From positions 257,604 to 321,603 of the forward strand of contig NZ_BMXI01000003.1 in the NCBI RefSeq assembly GCF_014651675.1: a DNA stretch of 64,000 nucleotides, written 5' to 3'. The translations under genes and the position numbers were made by a program. Below are positions 8,349 to 17,176 of the stretch, piece after piece (position 1 is the stretch's first letter; each line of letters begins with the position of its first letter). The notes under the pieces are model-generated. The model saw only the letters and a list, made by a program, of their open reading frames with translations, was not told where the DNA came from and did no database searches. The DNA comes from Roseibacillus persicicus. Its GTDB lineage: Bacteria > Verrucomicrobiota > Verrucomicrobiia > Verrucomicrobiales > Akkermansiaceae.

Positions 8349-9223
8349 TTACCCAAGGCCTGCACAATGGCCGCTACATTCTCCTGAATCATCAGGTCAT
8401 AGCTAGCTGTTGCGCCATCAGCGGTCAAGGCCGGGCCGATCTTGGCTCCCGCCTGCTTGGCCACTTGGGTCAAGACTTTGGGATTGGAACGCTTTTCAGG
8501 AAAGACCGCCTTGATGCCTTCCTCCTTCAGCTTGGAAACTTCCTTCGCCAGCTCCTGGGCAGGCACCTCGTGGTCCCCGGAAATCCCGAGCACGAAGATG
8601 GGCTCCATTTTGTAAGCCTTGCAAAAATACCCGAAGGCAGCGTGCGCGGTGACCAGCTTGCGCTGTCCCTTGGGGATGCTCGCTATCTGAGCCTTGACCC
8701 ACCGATCGAGCGTCTGATAGCGCGCCCGCACCTGTTTGCTACGCGCCTGGTAATAATCCTTACCCGCGGGATCCATCTTGATGAGCTGCTTCTCCACCAC
8801 CTTGGCCGCCCGCTCCATATTGCTGACATCATGCCACCAGTGGGGGTCAACCGTGCCCTTCGAGTGCTCGGGGCAACAGGCATAGAGTGCCTCGCCTCCC
8901 GAAATGGTGCGCGAGGGAATGGAACGGCCAACCTCCAGAACCGGAACTCCTCCCACGGCATCCTTCATCGCAGTTAAATAGCGCTCGATGCCTTTTCCCG
9001 ACGCCACAATCAACTGGGTCCGCCCCATTGATTGCAAGTCTTTGGCGGTGGGGGAAAAGGTGTGAACATTGAAGCCCGGCTTGCCGATATCGGTCACCGA
9101 TACTCGCTCGCCTCCCACCTGCCGGGTCAGATCACCCATGAGGGGATGGAGACTGGAGACCTTGATTTGCCCGGATGCCAAGCTGGCAACCGCGGTGAAG
9201 AGGAGAATGAGTAGTTTTTTCAT
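8345..9223 (-). CDS. Periplasmic metal-binding protein (ZnuA/TroA family)
   Basis: A 292-residue solute-binding protein of the cluster A-I family with signal peptide MKKLLILLFTAVASLASG. Expected metal ligands are His54 (FNVHTFSP), His128/His131 in DPHWWHD and His194 in TAHAAFGYF, with an acidic ligand near the C-terminal LTADGATASYD region. It would capture Zn2+ (or Mn2+) in the periplasm and deliver it to the permease. The His-rich loop between ligands one and two seen in many ZnuA proteins is replaced here by a short segment with a CC pair (YACCPEHSKG). It lies 24 bases after the outer-membrane protein gene in the same operon. Confidence 0.92.
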   Translation of the reverse strand: MKKLLILLFTAVASLASGQIKVSSLHPLMGDLTRQVGGERVSVTDIGKPGFNVHTFSPTAKDLQSMGRTQLIVASGKGIERYLTAMKDAVGGVPVLEVGRSIPSRTISGGEALYACCPEHSKGTVDPHWWHDVSNMERAAKVVEKQLIKMDPAGKDYYQARSKQVRARYQTLDRWVKAQIASIPKGQRKLVTAHAAFGYFCKAYKMEPIFVLGISGDHEVPAQELAKEVSKLKEEGIKAVFPEKRSNPKVLTQVAKQAGAKIGPALTADGATASYDLMIQENVAAIVQALGK

Positions 9224-9247
9224 AAGGAGTAGTTTGTTGATGTTATT

Positions 9248-10435
9248 CTAGCGGATTTCAGGCCCGCCCCAATCAAATCCAATTTGCAGGAAAACGCTTT
9301 GTTCGTTCCCCTCGGGAAGGTCGTCGAAATTTGCCTGCACGCGAGCGAAAGCACTCTGTTCTTCTGCAATTCGAAAACGCTTGGTCAAAGCCGCTGACAC
9401 CCGGTGGCGCTCTTCGACTTCGAAAATCACTTCATCAGGCTCTGGCCCAGAGGACTCTCCTTGAATCCAGCCATAACGCAAACTGGTTTCCCAGTCCTCG
9501 GCGAATCCATAGGTAGCAGACACCACCGCACCCCAATGCTCGCCCGAGCCATCGATGCCCTCGTCCTCATCATGCCACTCCACCTCGCGGTAGTAGAGCT
9601 CCCCACCCACGCGGAGGAACTTACCACCAGGCTCCAAGCCATTGCTCCGATAGGTGTAGTAGTAGTCACCGGAATAAAGGGTGGTGTCGCGCCCATATCC
9701 GTTCTCCCCGAGACCAAAATTCAGGCCCCACTCGTGACGGTGAAAATCATTCTGGTCCCAACGCACCAACCAGCGCCCGGTGAGCAACTCGTCGGAGAAA
9801 AAGGCATCCTCGGCACCACCGTGGCCATGATCATGGTCGTGGTCGTCCTCTTCTTCCTCGTCCTCATGCTCTTCCTCTTCGTGCTCCCCGTGATGGTCGT
9901 GCTCGAGAGCGCTACCGAAAGCCAAGCTAAAGGCCGAGGTCACGGGACCATCCCAAATCCATGTCACTTCTCCCCCCTCGGTCACCAATCCCTCGTCACC
10001 GAGGAAATTCGCGGTCACCAGATTGGCATCGACAAAATCCCAACTGTGAAGGTGCTTGGAATTCTGCCCGCCAAAGCGATTGAGATAGCGTCCCCCACGG
10101 AGCTCGAAACCACCGGGCAATTCAACGAGCTTTAAAAAACCCTCTTCCCACTCCGCATCGAGCTCATCCTCAAAATTCTGAAACACATTCACGGTCGCAA
10201 AGCCCTGAATATGGTCGTTCAAACGCAAATTCGCTCCCACCTCCAGACCCTGCAAGACAACATCTTGATTGGGATCGTGCGCATGCGCCGCCAATTCCTC
10301 AAAGTCACCCGAAGTCACTCCTCCCACAATGCGGGCATGGGCCGAAAGAGAGACCCAATCCTTCGCATCATTCAACGCCCAATCCGCATGCACCGACGCC
10401 GTCGTTGCCACCAAAACTCCTATCGCAATTCGCAT
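9248..10435 (-). CDS. Outer-membrane beta-barrel protein with a His/Asp/Glu-rich loop, first gene of metal operon
   Basis: A 395-residue exported protein (signal MRIAIGVLVATTASVHA) with alternating beta-barrel-like segments and many aromatic residues at strand ends. Residues about 178-207 are almost entirely His, Asp and Glu (ending DDHDHDHGHGG), the composition of a zinc-collecting loop. The C-terminus (SVFLQIGFDWGGPEIR) resembles the final barrel strand plus a short tail. Position as first gene of the ZnuABC-like operon suggests it passes zinc through the outer membrane. The exact family is not certain. The upstream 60 bases are AT-rich and could hold a Zur-type site (10471-10500), but I cannot fit a known consensus. 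Confidence 0.78.
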   Translation of the reverse strand: MRIAIGVLVATTASVHADWALNDAKDWVSLSAHARIVGGVTSGDFEELAAHAHDPNQDVVLQGLEVGANLRLNDHIQGFATVNVFQNFEDELDAEWEEGFLKLVELPGGFELRGGRYLNRFGGQNSKHLHSWDFVDANLVTANFLGDEGLVTEGGEVTWIWDGPVTSAFSLAFGSALEHDHHGEHEEEEHEDEEEEDDHDHDHGHGGAEDAFFSDELLTGRWLVRWDQNDFHRHEWGLNFGLGENGYGRDTTLYSGDYYYTYRSNGLEPGGKFLRVGGELYYREVEWHDEDEGIDGSGEHWGAVVSATYGFAEDWETSLRYGWIQGESSGPEPDEVIFEVEERHRVSAALTKRFRIAEEQSAFARVQANFDDLPEGNEQSVFLQIGFDWGGPEIR

Positions 10436-10497
10436 AACGCGATTAAGCTGCGTTAAGAATTCGACCCGCGCAAGACCTTAATGCAACAAAATAGCGT

Positions 10498-10953
10498 TTA
10501 ATTCACTCCAAGGGCCATTCCCTCCGCCACGGCTAGCGCTTGCTGCCTTTTATCAAAGGAAAGAAAGGTCTCCGCCCCGAGATGAATGGCGGTCGCCAAG
10601 TGCAGGATATCCGCAAGGCGATTCCCGCTCACCGCAGTATGCTTGGAACTGATGGTTTCGGCAATGTAGTGAATCGCAGCCCAATCCGGACTCACCATCT
10701 TCCAGAGCCCACTTGCCAGGTCGGACTGAAAGTCGCGCAACATGGCATCGGTCTCGAACATCGAGAATCCCTGACTCGGGTTTCGCTCATGGATCCATCC
10801 CTGCAGCCGAACAGACTGGCGAAACTCCAGAGCGAGCAGACCAGCGATCGAGATGGGCTCCGTATTCTGGGCCATCCATGCATCTGCCTGCTTGGAGTGG
10901 ACCTGTTCGCGGTAAACGGCACACAGAAAGGAAGTGTCGGGATAGCATTTCAT
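10498..10953 (-). CDS. PIN-domain toxin (VapC-like)
   Basis: A 151-residue PIN-domain protein starting MKCYPDTSFLCAVYREQ, where Asp6 is the first conserved acidic residue; others are Glu43 in LALEFRQ, Asp114 in NRLADILHLATA and Asp132 near FLSFDKRQ. PIN toxins are Mg2+-dependent RNases, often cutting tRNA or rRNA. Its ATG overlaps the TAA of the antitoxin by one base (TAATG), the usual coupled arrangement with antitoxin first. It lies immediately upstream of the metal-uptake operon on the same strand but is probably an independent unit. Confidence 0.88.
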   Translation of the reverse strand: MKCYPDTSFLCAVYREQVHSKQADAWMAQNTEPISIAGLLALEFRQSVRLQGWIHERNPSQGFSMFETDAMLRDFQSDLASGLWKMVSPDWAAIHYIAETISSKHTAVSGNRLADILHLATAIHLGAETFLSFDKRQQALAVAEGMALGVN

Positions 10954-11222
10954 TAAAACAAGTGGCGTTCTTCGGCCTCCCGCATCGCTTCCACCTCTTC
11001 CTCAGAAAAGACCCGGTCTCCCCAGATCCGCTTTCGCCGCGCTTCGAAGTCCGGCATCACGAACTCTCGCTTCGGCTCCTCCCCTTTCGACTCAGACGAC
11101 TTTGCCGAGAGGTAGGCCACGGGGACCCCCCGCTTCTCGATCTGAATCTCCTCCCCTTCCGCCAGCCAAGCTTCGGCCTTGGAAAAGTTGTTACGCAGGT
11201 CGCGCACAGTCATCGTTTTCAT
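10953..11222 (-). CDS. Phd/YefM-type antitoxin (VapB-like)
   Basis: An 89-residue protein starting MKTMTVRDLRNNFSKAEAWL, the classic Phd/YefM fold opening, followed by EIQIEKRGVPVAYLSAKS. The C-terminal half (FEARRKRIWGDRVFSEEEVEAMREAEERH) is charged and helical and would wrap the PIN toxin. It binds DNA to repress its own operon. I choose ATG 11222 rather than ATG 11243, because the upstream ATG lies inside a perfect inverted repeat (11221-11243) that is the obvious operator, and because the family normally starts directly with the M-x-V-x-x-L-R motif. A longer start would add seven residues. Confidence 0.87.
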   Translation of the reverse strand: MKTMTVRDLRNNFSKAEAWLAEGEEIQIEKRGVPVAYLSAKSSESKGEEPKREFVMPDFEARRKRIWGDRVFSEEEVEAMREAEERHLF

Positions 11223-11243
11223 GTGGACATTATTTGTCCACAT
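11221..11243 (-). promoter_or_regulatory. Palindromic operator of the toxin-antitoxin pair
   Basis: ATGTGGACA (11221-11229) and TGTCCACAT (11235-11243) are perfect inverted 9-base arms around a 5-base TTATT spacer, abutting the chosen antitoxin start. The position fits autorepression by the antitoxin or the toxin-antitoxin complex. Confidence 0.75.
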
Positions 11244-11273
11244 GCGGCAGAAGTCAAGCTGGCTCAGGCTCGA

Positions 11274-12296
11274 CTAGGCTTCCTTGCTGGCCGCACGGCG
11301 CAGGCGATCCATCATCGCGACCCCGACTCCGGTTTCGGTAAGCGGCTCGACGAGAATGATGTCGGGCTTGGCGTCATCGAGCTTTCGCAGGAGGTGGAAA
11401 AGTCTCACTCCGGCCTCCGCCAGCTTGCCACTGCCCGGGCTCAGCGCCTCTTGCGCAATCCACTCGTGGGCTTCCTCCCACTTGCTATCGCCGCGATAGC
11501 TCAAGAGAGCATAGCTCTTGCCTTCCTCGGGGGTGAACTCCTGATCTTTCTCCAAAATCACCACTTGGGCATTGGGCGCATAGTGACTGGCGGTTTGCCC
11601 CGGCACCTCGACGGTCTCTCCCTTCTTGGCCGGGCGGGCCTTTTTGACCGTTCCAAACTTACGCAACTCTTCGCGCGTAATCGGACCAGGTCGCAAAATG
11701 GTAATGAGCGGCTGCTTCTCCCCGGGCTCGATTTTAATGATCGTGCTTTCCAGGCCTTCGCGACAAGCCCCGCCGTCGATCACGAGGGGAATCTTGCCAT
11801 CCAATTCGGCCAAAACAGCCGCCACACTGGTCGGGCTGATACGGCCAAAAAGATTCGCGCTGGGTGCCGCGATGGGACCGACTTGCTTGGCCACCTCGCG
11901 CATCACCTCGTGGGCACTGACCCGAACCGCAACGGTGGGCAAACCCGCGGTGACCGAATCCGGAACCTCAGGCTTTTTCGGCAGCACCAGGGTCAACGGC
12001 CCCGGCCAAAATTCCTGGGTGAGGGCCCGCACCGCGTCTTCGATTTCGGCAGGAACTTCCGCCACCTTCTTGATATCGCGCCAGCCGTGGAGATGAACGA
12101 TCAGGGGGTCGAAGGAAGGACGCCCTTTCACGGAAAAGACTTTGGCCACTGCCGCTTCATTGAGGGCATCGGCAGCCAGTCCATAGACCGTCTCCGTGGG
12201 CAAAGCGACCACCTCGCCAGCGCGCAAAAGGTCCACTGCTTCGCCCGCCAAATCGCGCCAATCTTCGAAGTCCGCTATCTCGACCCGTGTTTCCAT
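11274..12296 (-). CDS. L-threonylcarbamoyladenylate synthase (Sua5/YwlC type)
   Basis: A 340-residue enzyme that makes threonylcarbamoyl-AMP from Thr, bicarbonate and ATP for the t6A37 tRNA modification. The N-terminal YrdC domain shows VVALPTETVYGLAADA, KVFSVKGRPSFDPLIVH, FWPGPLTLVL, VAVRVSAHEVMREV and APSANLFGRISPTS. The extra C-terminal domain (about residues 230-340, after GQTASHYAPNA) is the Sua5 domain, so this is the long Sua5 form rather than short TsaC. ATG start at 12296 is unambiguous from family alignment. It is transcribed divergently from the shikimate kinase gene, with 107 bases between. Confidence 0.95.
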   Translation of the reverse strand: METRVEIADFEDWRDLAGEAVDLLRAGEVVALPTETVYGLAADALNEAAVAKVFSVKGRPSFDPLIVHLHGWRDIKKVAEVPAEIEDAVRALTQEFWPGPLTLVLPKKPEVPDSVTAGLPTVAVRVSAHEVMREVAKQVGPIAAPSANLFGRISPTSVAAVLAELDGKIPLVIDGGACREGLESTIIKIEPGEKQPLITILRPGPITREELRKFGTVKKARPAKKGETVEVPGQTASHYAPNAQVVILEKDQEFTPEEGKSYALLSYRGDSKWEEAHEWIAQEALSPGSGKLAEAGVRLFHLLRKLDDAKPDIILVEPLTETGVGVAMMDRLRRAASKEA

Positions 12297-12403
12297 GGCT
12301 TCCGTTACAAGGGTGCGATTACTTTTTCAATGTTCGATTGATAAGCCCCTTCCGTCGTTTTTGGTTTTTTCTGACAGGGGCCTTGGTTAGGCTGCGCCAG
12401 CGA

Positions 12404-12934
12404 ATGCTAAAGAACCTGGTGTTAGTCGGATTTATGGGCACAGGAAAGTCGACGATTGGACGTCAACTTTCCAAGGCTCTCGGCTACCCGCTCATCGACA
12501 CCGATGCCCGCATCATCGCCCAGCAGAAGCGGCCCATCGCCGATATCTTTGCCAAGGAAGGGGAAGAATTCTTTCGCGACCTCGAGACCCAGGTCCTCCA
12601 CAGCCTGACCGAAGACAAGTGCCACAAGCGCATCATTGCCACCGGGGGCGGCATCATTCTTCGCGAGGAAAACCGCAAGCTTTTGCGCGAATTGGGATTC
12701 GTCGTTTGGTTGGTCGCTCAGCCGGAGACCATTCTCGAGCGCACCTCCCGCAACAAGGAACGCCCTCTCCTCGATATCGAAGACCCCGCCGAGCGCATCC
12801 GGACCATGCTCGAGGCCCGCAACCCGCTCTACGACGAAACCTCCCACCTCATTCTGGAGACCACCAGCCTCAGCTTTTCCGAGATCACCACCGGCATCAT
12901 CGAATCCGCCCGCTATCACTACGGCAGCCAGTGA
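12404..12934 (+). CDS. aroK: Shikimate kinase
   Basis: A 176-residue P-loop kinase that phosphorylates shikimate at the 3-OH in aromatic amino acid biosynthesis. Motifs are Walker A GFMGTGKST, shikimate-binding DTDARI, FRDLET, the TGGG loop in IATGGGIIL, and the lid region RTSRNKERPLL. ATG 12404 (MLKNLVLVGF) gives the normal family start; the open frame continues upstream without support. No clear ribosome site precedes it. The SMUG1-like gene starts seven bases after its stop, so both are probably in one unit. Confidence 0.95.
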   Translation: MLKNLVLVGFMGTGKSTIGRQLSKALGYPLIDTDARIIAQQKRPIADIFAKEGEEFFRDLETQVLHSLTEDKCHKRIIATGGGIILREENRKLLRELGFVVWLVAQPETILERTSRNKERPLLDIEDPAERIRTMLEARNPLYDETSHLILETTSLSFSEITTGIIESARYHYGSQ

Positions 12935-12941
12935 CCCACCC

Positions 12942-13661
12942 ATGAACGCCCTCATCTCCGCAGCCGACACCCTGCGCCAGGAACTGCGCGGACTCACCTT
13001 TCCCGCCCCCGTCACCCACACCTACAACCCACTGGAATACGCGTGGGAACGGCATTGCGACTATTTGGAAAAGTATGGCAACGGCACCAAGCGCGTCCTC
13101 TTCCTCGGCATGAACCCCGGCCCCTACGGCATGGCCCAGACCGGAGTGCCCTTCGGTGAAATCGAACACGTGCGCGACTGGCTGGGCATCGATGGCCCGG
13201 TAGGAAAGCCCGACCCCGAGCACCCCAAGCGTCCCATCACCGGCTTCGACTGCACCCGCTCCGAAGTCTCGGGCAAACGGCTCTGGGGACTCTTTCGCGA
13301 AACCTACCCCGACCCCCAGGACTTCTTCGCCGGACACTTTATCGCCAACTACTGCCCCCTCGTGTGGATGAAAGACACCGGCGCGAACCTCACCCCCGAC
13401 AAACTTCCCGCCGCCTCCCTCGTTCCCGTGGAGGAAGCCTGCCTCGCCCACCTTCAGACCCTCATCCAGACCCTCCAGCCCGAATTCCTCATCGGGGTCG
13501 GAGCCTATGCCGAGACCAAGCTGAAGCAAGCCGCCGGCACCATCGACTACCCCGCCACCCTCGGCCGCATCCTCCACCCCTCCCCCGCCAGCCCCGCCGC
13601 CAACCGAGGCTGGGCCGAAGCCGCCACCAAGCAATTGCTGGAGCAAGACATTTGGGATTAG
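12942..13661 (+). CDS. SMUG1-type single-strand-selective uracil-DNA glycosylase
   Basis: A 239-residue glycosylase that removes uracil from DNA. The diagnostic motif FLGMNPGPYGMAQTGVPFGE lies at about residues 54-73; the second active-site region is near GRILHPSPASPAANRGW, where the conserved HPSP is visible. SMUG1 was first described in animals and is also known in some bacteria. The protein starts MNALISAADTLRQEL; an upstream frame overlapping shikimate kinase is a shadow. Very high GC at third positions matches shikimate kinase upstream. A stem-loop follows the stop. Confidence 0.92.
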   Translation: MNALISAADTLRQELRGLTFPAPVTHTYNPLEYAWERHCDYLEKYGNGTKRVLFLGMNPGPYGMAQTGVPFGEIEHVRDWLGIDGPVGKPDPEHPKRPITGFDCTRSEVSGKRLWGLFRETYPDPQDFFAGHFIANYCPLVWMKDTGANLTPDKLPAASLVPVEEACLAHLQTLIQTLQPEFLIGVGAYAETKLKQAAGTIDYPATLGRILHPSPASPAANRGWAEAATKQLLEQDIWD

Positions 13662-13682
13662 GAAAACTAGCAGGAAGCGAAA

Positions 13683-13753
13683 AGGTCTCCGCGCAAAGAA
13701 GACGGTTGTCGTGCAGCCTCGGAGTCGTCTTCGCAGAAGGATTGAAGAGACCT
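13683..13753. terminator. Interrupted stem-loop between convergent genes
   Basis: AGGTCTC (13683-13689) pairs with GAGACCT (13747-13753), and inside it GAAGACG (13698-13704) pairs with CGTCTTC (13726-13732). It lies between the convergent SMUG1-like gene and the gene ending at 13755, so a bidirectional termination role is plausible. No T-run is present. Confidence 0.4.
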
Positions 13754-13754
13754 G

Positions 13755-14159
13755 TTAGATTTCGTAGCGGGGATTCTTGTCGATCTTCAAGGAGAGTTCA
13801 TAACCCCAGTTCTCATGATAGCGCTTCATCAGCGAAAGGTCTTGGAGATGGGTGAGCTTGACCGGACGAAGCTCGAGTCGCGGAGCGTGGCCCCCATAGT
13901 TGAGGTTCCAGAGATAGATGCGACCAGTGGCAAGGCTTTGCCTCAGGCTAAAGTGTTCCATCTCACACTCCGCCGCCAACTCCCGATAAGGACTGAAGGC
14001 GAGTTGATAACAGGGCATCTCATCCAAGAGCCTCAGATTCCCATAAACAGATGCGGTGTAAGACCCCTTGAAACTTTGATACGCCGACTTGTTCTCCTCA
14101 AATAATTTCTCTAACTGAGCGCTATTGGAAAGAATGATGAGCTGGGGACTTTTTGACAT
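13755..14159 (-). CDS. Small protein of unknown function
   Basis: A 134-residue protein starting MSKSPQLIILSNSAQLEKL, with no signal peptide, membrane helix or motif that I recognise. It has a mixed helix/strand composition, several Tyr and Leu, and a basic C-terminus (KIDKNPRYEI). Its GC content appears somewhat lower than that of the shikimate kinase and SMUG1 genes next to it, which may point to acquisition, though this is judged by eye only. The ATG start is clear but the ribosome site is weak. Confidence 0.55.
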   Translation of the reverse strand: MSKSPQLIILSNSAQLEKLFEENKSAYQSFKGSYTASVYGNLRLLDEMPCYQLAFSPYRELAAECEMEHFSLRQSLATGRIYLWNLNYGGHAPRLELRPVKLTHLQDLSLMKRYHENWGYELSLKIDKNPRYEI

Positions 14160-14495
14160 GGATTCGGTTTCCGCATTGAAGAAATAAAAGGAGACCCCGT
14201 CAACCCGTCACGCTCGAAGCTCACTTGCTCCTCTTCCCCTCTCTCCAAACAAAAGTCAGACAAGACCGAATCCCACTCGTTCCACCGACAACATCAAATT
14301 TTTCAGTCAAGTCGTTGGGTCCAACGAAGCCAACAGATAGAGAACCATACTCTGGAAAAGAAACCCCATCACCCAACTTAGACAGATACCCAAGGCTTTT
14401 CAGTCAAAGCATTCTTAGACTAAGGGATTTCCGTCCGTTTTGTCGTGCAAAGACGAAAGCTTTCACGTTCCTAATCGTATCAGGTGAAAACCTCC
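14160..14495. other. Non-coding stretch upstream of the GH16 gene
   Basis: About 336 bases, more AT-rich than the surroundings. An open plus-strand frame (14225-14701) overlaps the GH16 gene and has no protein-like features. I see AGGTGA at 14482-14487, the ribosome site of the GH16 gene. The stretch probably holds divergent promoters, but no repeat, terminator or RNA structure stands out. Confidence 0.5.
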
Positions 14496-15386
14496 ATGAG
14501 ACTACTCCCCCTCCTCACCTCCCTAAGCTATCTCTTGCTTTCGCTCGTCCCCGCTACCGCCCAAAAGGTCGTGCCCCACGGCGTCCCCGGAAACTGGCAA
14601 CTCGTCAACGCCTTCTCCGACGAATTCAACGGCCCGAAAATCGATACCCAAAAATGGGAGACCCACACCCGTCCCTGGGGCGAGCGGTCTTGGGACCCTG
14701 ATAATTTGGTGCAAAAGAACGGCAAACTCTTCATCACCGCCCGCTACGAACCCCACACCCTTGGGGGCACGGAATACTTTTACAAACTCGGCATCCTTCA
14801 GTCCCACAAGAAAACGACCTATGGCTATTTCGAAGCCCGCATCAAGGGTTGCAGCCGCTTCCCTGGTCTTTGCCCCGCCTTCTGGCTCTACAGCAACGGT
14901 CGCGAACGGAATCCGGACTATCCCCGCGTCACCTACAGCGAGGTCGATATCGTCGAAATGCTTCAAGGCCTTTACCATCCCGAACTCCACAAGTTCACCG
15001 GCCCCAACTTCATCGACTGCAACCTCCACACCCGCATCCTCGATGAAAACGGAAAGGAGATCTGGCAACGTCCCAACAGCCTCCCCGAGCTCTGCCGGAA
15101 TCACTACATCGCCCCTTGGGACCCGCGAGACGACTTCCATATCTATGGTGCCGAGATCAGTCCTGAGAAAATCGTCTGGTATATTGATGGAAAGAAAGTC
15201 GCTGAGTCTGAAAACCGCTATTGGCACCTTCCAATGACTCTCGCTCTCACCATGGAACTCCGCCCACCCTTCATCGACTGGGCTGGCGAAGCCACGCGCG
15301 TCCCCGTGCCCGAAGCGACCACTCCTGATGGTTTCCCCACCACCATGACCATCGACTACGTTCGTTCTTGGGTCCGCAAACCCTAG
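14496..15386 (+). CDS. Secreted GH16 family glycoside hydrolase (agarase/carrageenase-like)
   Basis: A 296-residue exported enzyme (signal MRLLPLLTSLSYLLLSLVPATA) of the laminarinase/agarase fold. The catalytic motif is SEVDIVEM (E-x-D-x-x-E form, about residues 148-155), the variant with a beta-bulge found in beta-agarases, porphyranases and kappa-carrageenases rather than plain laminarinases. Other family signs are the opening FSDEFNGPKIDTQKWETH, the aromatic LGILQSHKKTTYGYFEARIKG and the final TMTIDYVRSWVRKP. With two sulfatases next door the substrate is probably a sulfated red-algal type galactan. ATG 14496 is chosen because AGGTGA lies nine bases upstream; an in-frame GTG at 14484 is the alternative. 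Confidence 0.9.
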   Translation: MRLLPLLTSLSYLLLSLVPATAQKVVPHGVPGNWQLVNAFSDEFNGPKIDTQKWETHTRPWGERSWDPDNLVQKNGKLFITARYEPHTLGGTEYFYKLGILQSHKKTTYGYFEARIKGCSRFPGLCPAFWLYSNGRERNPDYPRVTYSEVDIVEMLQGLYHPELHKFTGPNFIDCNLHTRILDENGKEIWQRPNSLPELCRNHYIAPWDPRDDFHIYGAEISPEKIVWYIDGKKVAESENRYWHLPMTLALTMELRPPFIDWAGEATRVPVPEATTPDGFPTTMTIDYVRSWVRKP

Positions 15387-15410
15387 AGCCCGCCCGAAAC
15401 TCCCAATCGT

Positions 15411-17162
15411 TCAGCGCACTCGGATCTCGATCGCACTCTGAATTCCGTCCCTCCTCATTTCCGGAAGCGTCGGATCCGCCAGCGGGATGGCGTCATCCCA
15501 GGAGTATGCGGTGATAGTAACCCCGCCTTCCTGGTGCGCGGTCACCACCCCGAACTTGTCCACCGACGCCACCGCCGGGTCACTGGATTCCCATACCACG
15601 CCCTGCCGCGTCGCATTCGCCGGCGCCACCGTCCACGCCAGCTGCACCGACTCCCCCTTCGCCAAGTCCTTCCCAACATTCTCCACCGACAAGCCCGTCA
15701 TCGCCACATACGCTTCCGCCTCCAAAATCCCGCCCAATTGCTCGTAAGCCTTCTTCTGCTCCGCCGTCAATTCGTCCACTTTCAAACCACTCCGGCGCCA
15801 CTTGTTCCAACGCTTTGGCACCTTCTTGACCTCCTCTCCAACTTCTTCAAAAAGGTCCGTTCGCAAATCAAAGAAACGTCCTTCGGGATAAAGCGAGCTC
15901 GGCGCGTAGCGCTTGAATTCCTTCGTGAAGACATACTCAATCTTCTGACTCAGATCAGACGAATCGTGATTTCCATTATACCATGTGTAGATGTAGTCCC
16001 GATGCCCCTTCTCAGACTTGCCGGTCACCTGCTTCCAAAAACTCCTACCGTCTAATACAAAGTTCTTTGGCAGCGGGATATCCGCCGCCTCACACAGCGT
16101 CGGCAGAATATCGGTCACATCGACCAACCCCTCATAGGTCTGCCCCGGCACAATCTCTCCCGGCGATCGCACCAGCAGGGGCACATGCAAGCCCCCCTCC
16201 TTGTTCGCTCCCTTGTTACCCTTGAAAACCGTCCCGTCGGGCAGAATATGACTGTGGATTTCCTTCGTCCCATTGTCACCCATCAGCACCACCAGTGTCT
16301 CATCCTCCAGCTCAAGAGCCTTCAATTGATCGAGCACTTGACCCACCATCTTATCGGTATAGGCGACCATATCGGGGAAATACTTCGGGTCATTTCCCCT
16401 CATCGCCTTCGGACTCGTCTGCTTCAGGTGGTCCCAGTCATCATAGACACTCTCCGGCTTCGTATCCGGAGTCGGCGTATGCTCATCGTGCACTAGCACC
16501 ATGGAGTAGTAGAGGAAGAACGGCTTCTCCTTCTTCCTCTTCATGAAGTCGAGCGCATAGCGGTTGAACACATCCGGCCCATAGAATCGCCGCCCCGTCT
16601 CAGGGTCGACGCCATCCGTCTTCAACGGCTTCCCGTTCTGAACAATCTTCGGGTGCAACATCCGGTGCCCTTCCGTGGTCACGTCAAAGCAACAAAACTC
16701 ATCCCACCCGAACTCATATATGTAATCCTTGCCCGGAATCTCCTTCGTCCCCCGCGTTTGCTTCCACTTTCCTACCAGACAGGTCTCGTATCCCTCCCGC
16801 TGGAACAGGTCCCCGAAGGTAATGTCCGAGGCATGCTGCGACTTCGGCTTATGGTAGTTGCGGTTGTTATTTTTCCCGCTCATCAGCGCAATCCGCGTCG
16901 GCTCACACAGCGGATAAGCATACGCAAAGTCACACCGCAATCCGTCCACCGCCAAACTATCCATCCGTGGCGTCTCAAAGGCAACATCCTCATAATGCCC
17001 CTGCAAGGAACCCAACTTCTCCGCCCCATACGCCGAAACGCCATAATGACTCAGATCATCAATCAGGATCAGCACCACATTCGGCTGCCGCTCCTCCCCC
17101 TGCCCAAAGACCACCCCCGACAAGGCCACCACTCCTGTTAAAATCCTCCTCATCATCTTCAT
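15411..17162 (-). CDS. Secreted sulfatase with C-terminal bacterial Ig-like (BIG2) domain
   Basis: A 583-residue exported sulfatase. After a signal peptide ([18 protein letters not shown]) come [12 protein letters not shown] with metal-binding acidic residues and the formylglycine motif [13 protein letters not shown], with Cys86 as the residue to be converted. [10 protein letters not shown] supplies the second metal site. After about residue 490 an extra domain ([19 protein letters not shown], then [18 protein letters not shown] and VTITAYS) matches BIG2 repeats, likely binding glycan or cell surface. The start is ATG 17162, fourteen bases after the stop of the partner sulfatase gene, so both form an operon. 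Substrate is probably a sulfate ester on an algal glycan. Confidence 0.93.
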   Translation of the reverse strand: MKMMRRILTGVVALSGVVFGQGEERQPNVVLILIDDLSHYGVSAYGAEKLGSLQGHYEDVAFETPRMDSLAVDGLRCDFAYAYPLCEPTRIALMSGKNNNRNYHKPKSQHASDITFGDLFQREGYETCLVGKWKQTRGTKEIPGKDYIYEFGWDEFCCFDVTTEGHRMLHPKIVQNGKPLKTDGVDPETGRRFYGPDVFNRYALDFMKRKKEKPFFLYYSMVLVHDEHTPTPDTKPESVYDDWDHLKQTSPKAMRGNDPKYFPDMVAYTDKMVGQVLDQLKALELEDETLVVLMGDNGTKEIHSHILPDGTVFKGNKGANKEGGLHVPLLVRSPGEIVPGQTYEGLVDVTDILPTLCEAADIPLPKNFVLDGRSFWKQVTGKSEKGHRDYIYTWYNGNHDSSDLSQKIEYVFTKEFKRYAPSSLYPEGRFFDLRTDLFEEVGEEVKKVPKRWNKWRRSGLKVDELTAEQKKAYEQLGGILEAEAYVAMTGLSVENVGKDLAKGESVQLAWTVAPANATRQGVVWESSDPAVASVDKFGVVTAHQEGGVTITAYSWDDAIPLADPTLPEMRRDGIQSAIEIRVR

Positions 17163-17176
17163 CGTATCTTTGCAAT

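Noticed and set aside
10471-10500. Zur-box candidate upstream of the metal operon
   Set aside because: ATGCAACAAAATAGCGTT is only an imperfect palindrome and does not fit a known consensus; kept as a note only.
10713-12341. 542-codon plus-strand open frame
   Set aside because: It runs antisense through VapC, VapB and Sua5 genes that have clear families; the sequence looks like a high-GC shadow frame.
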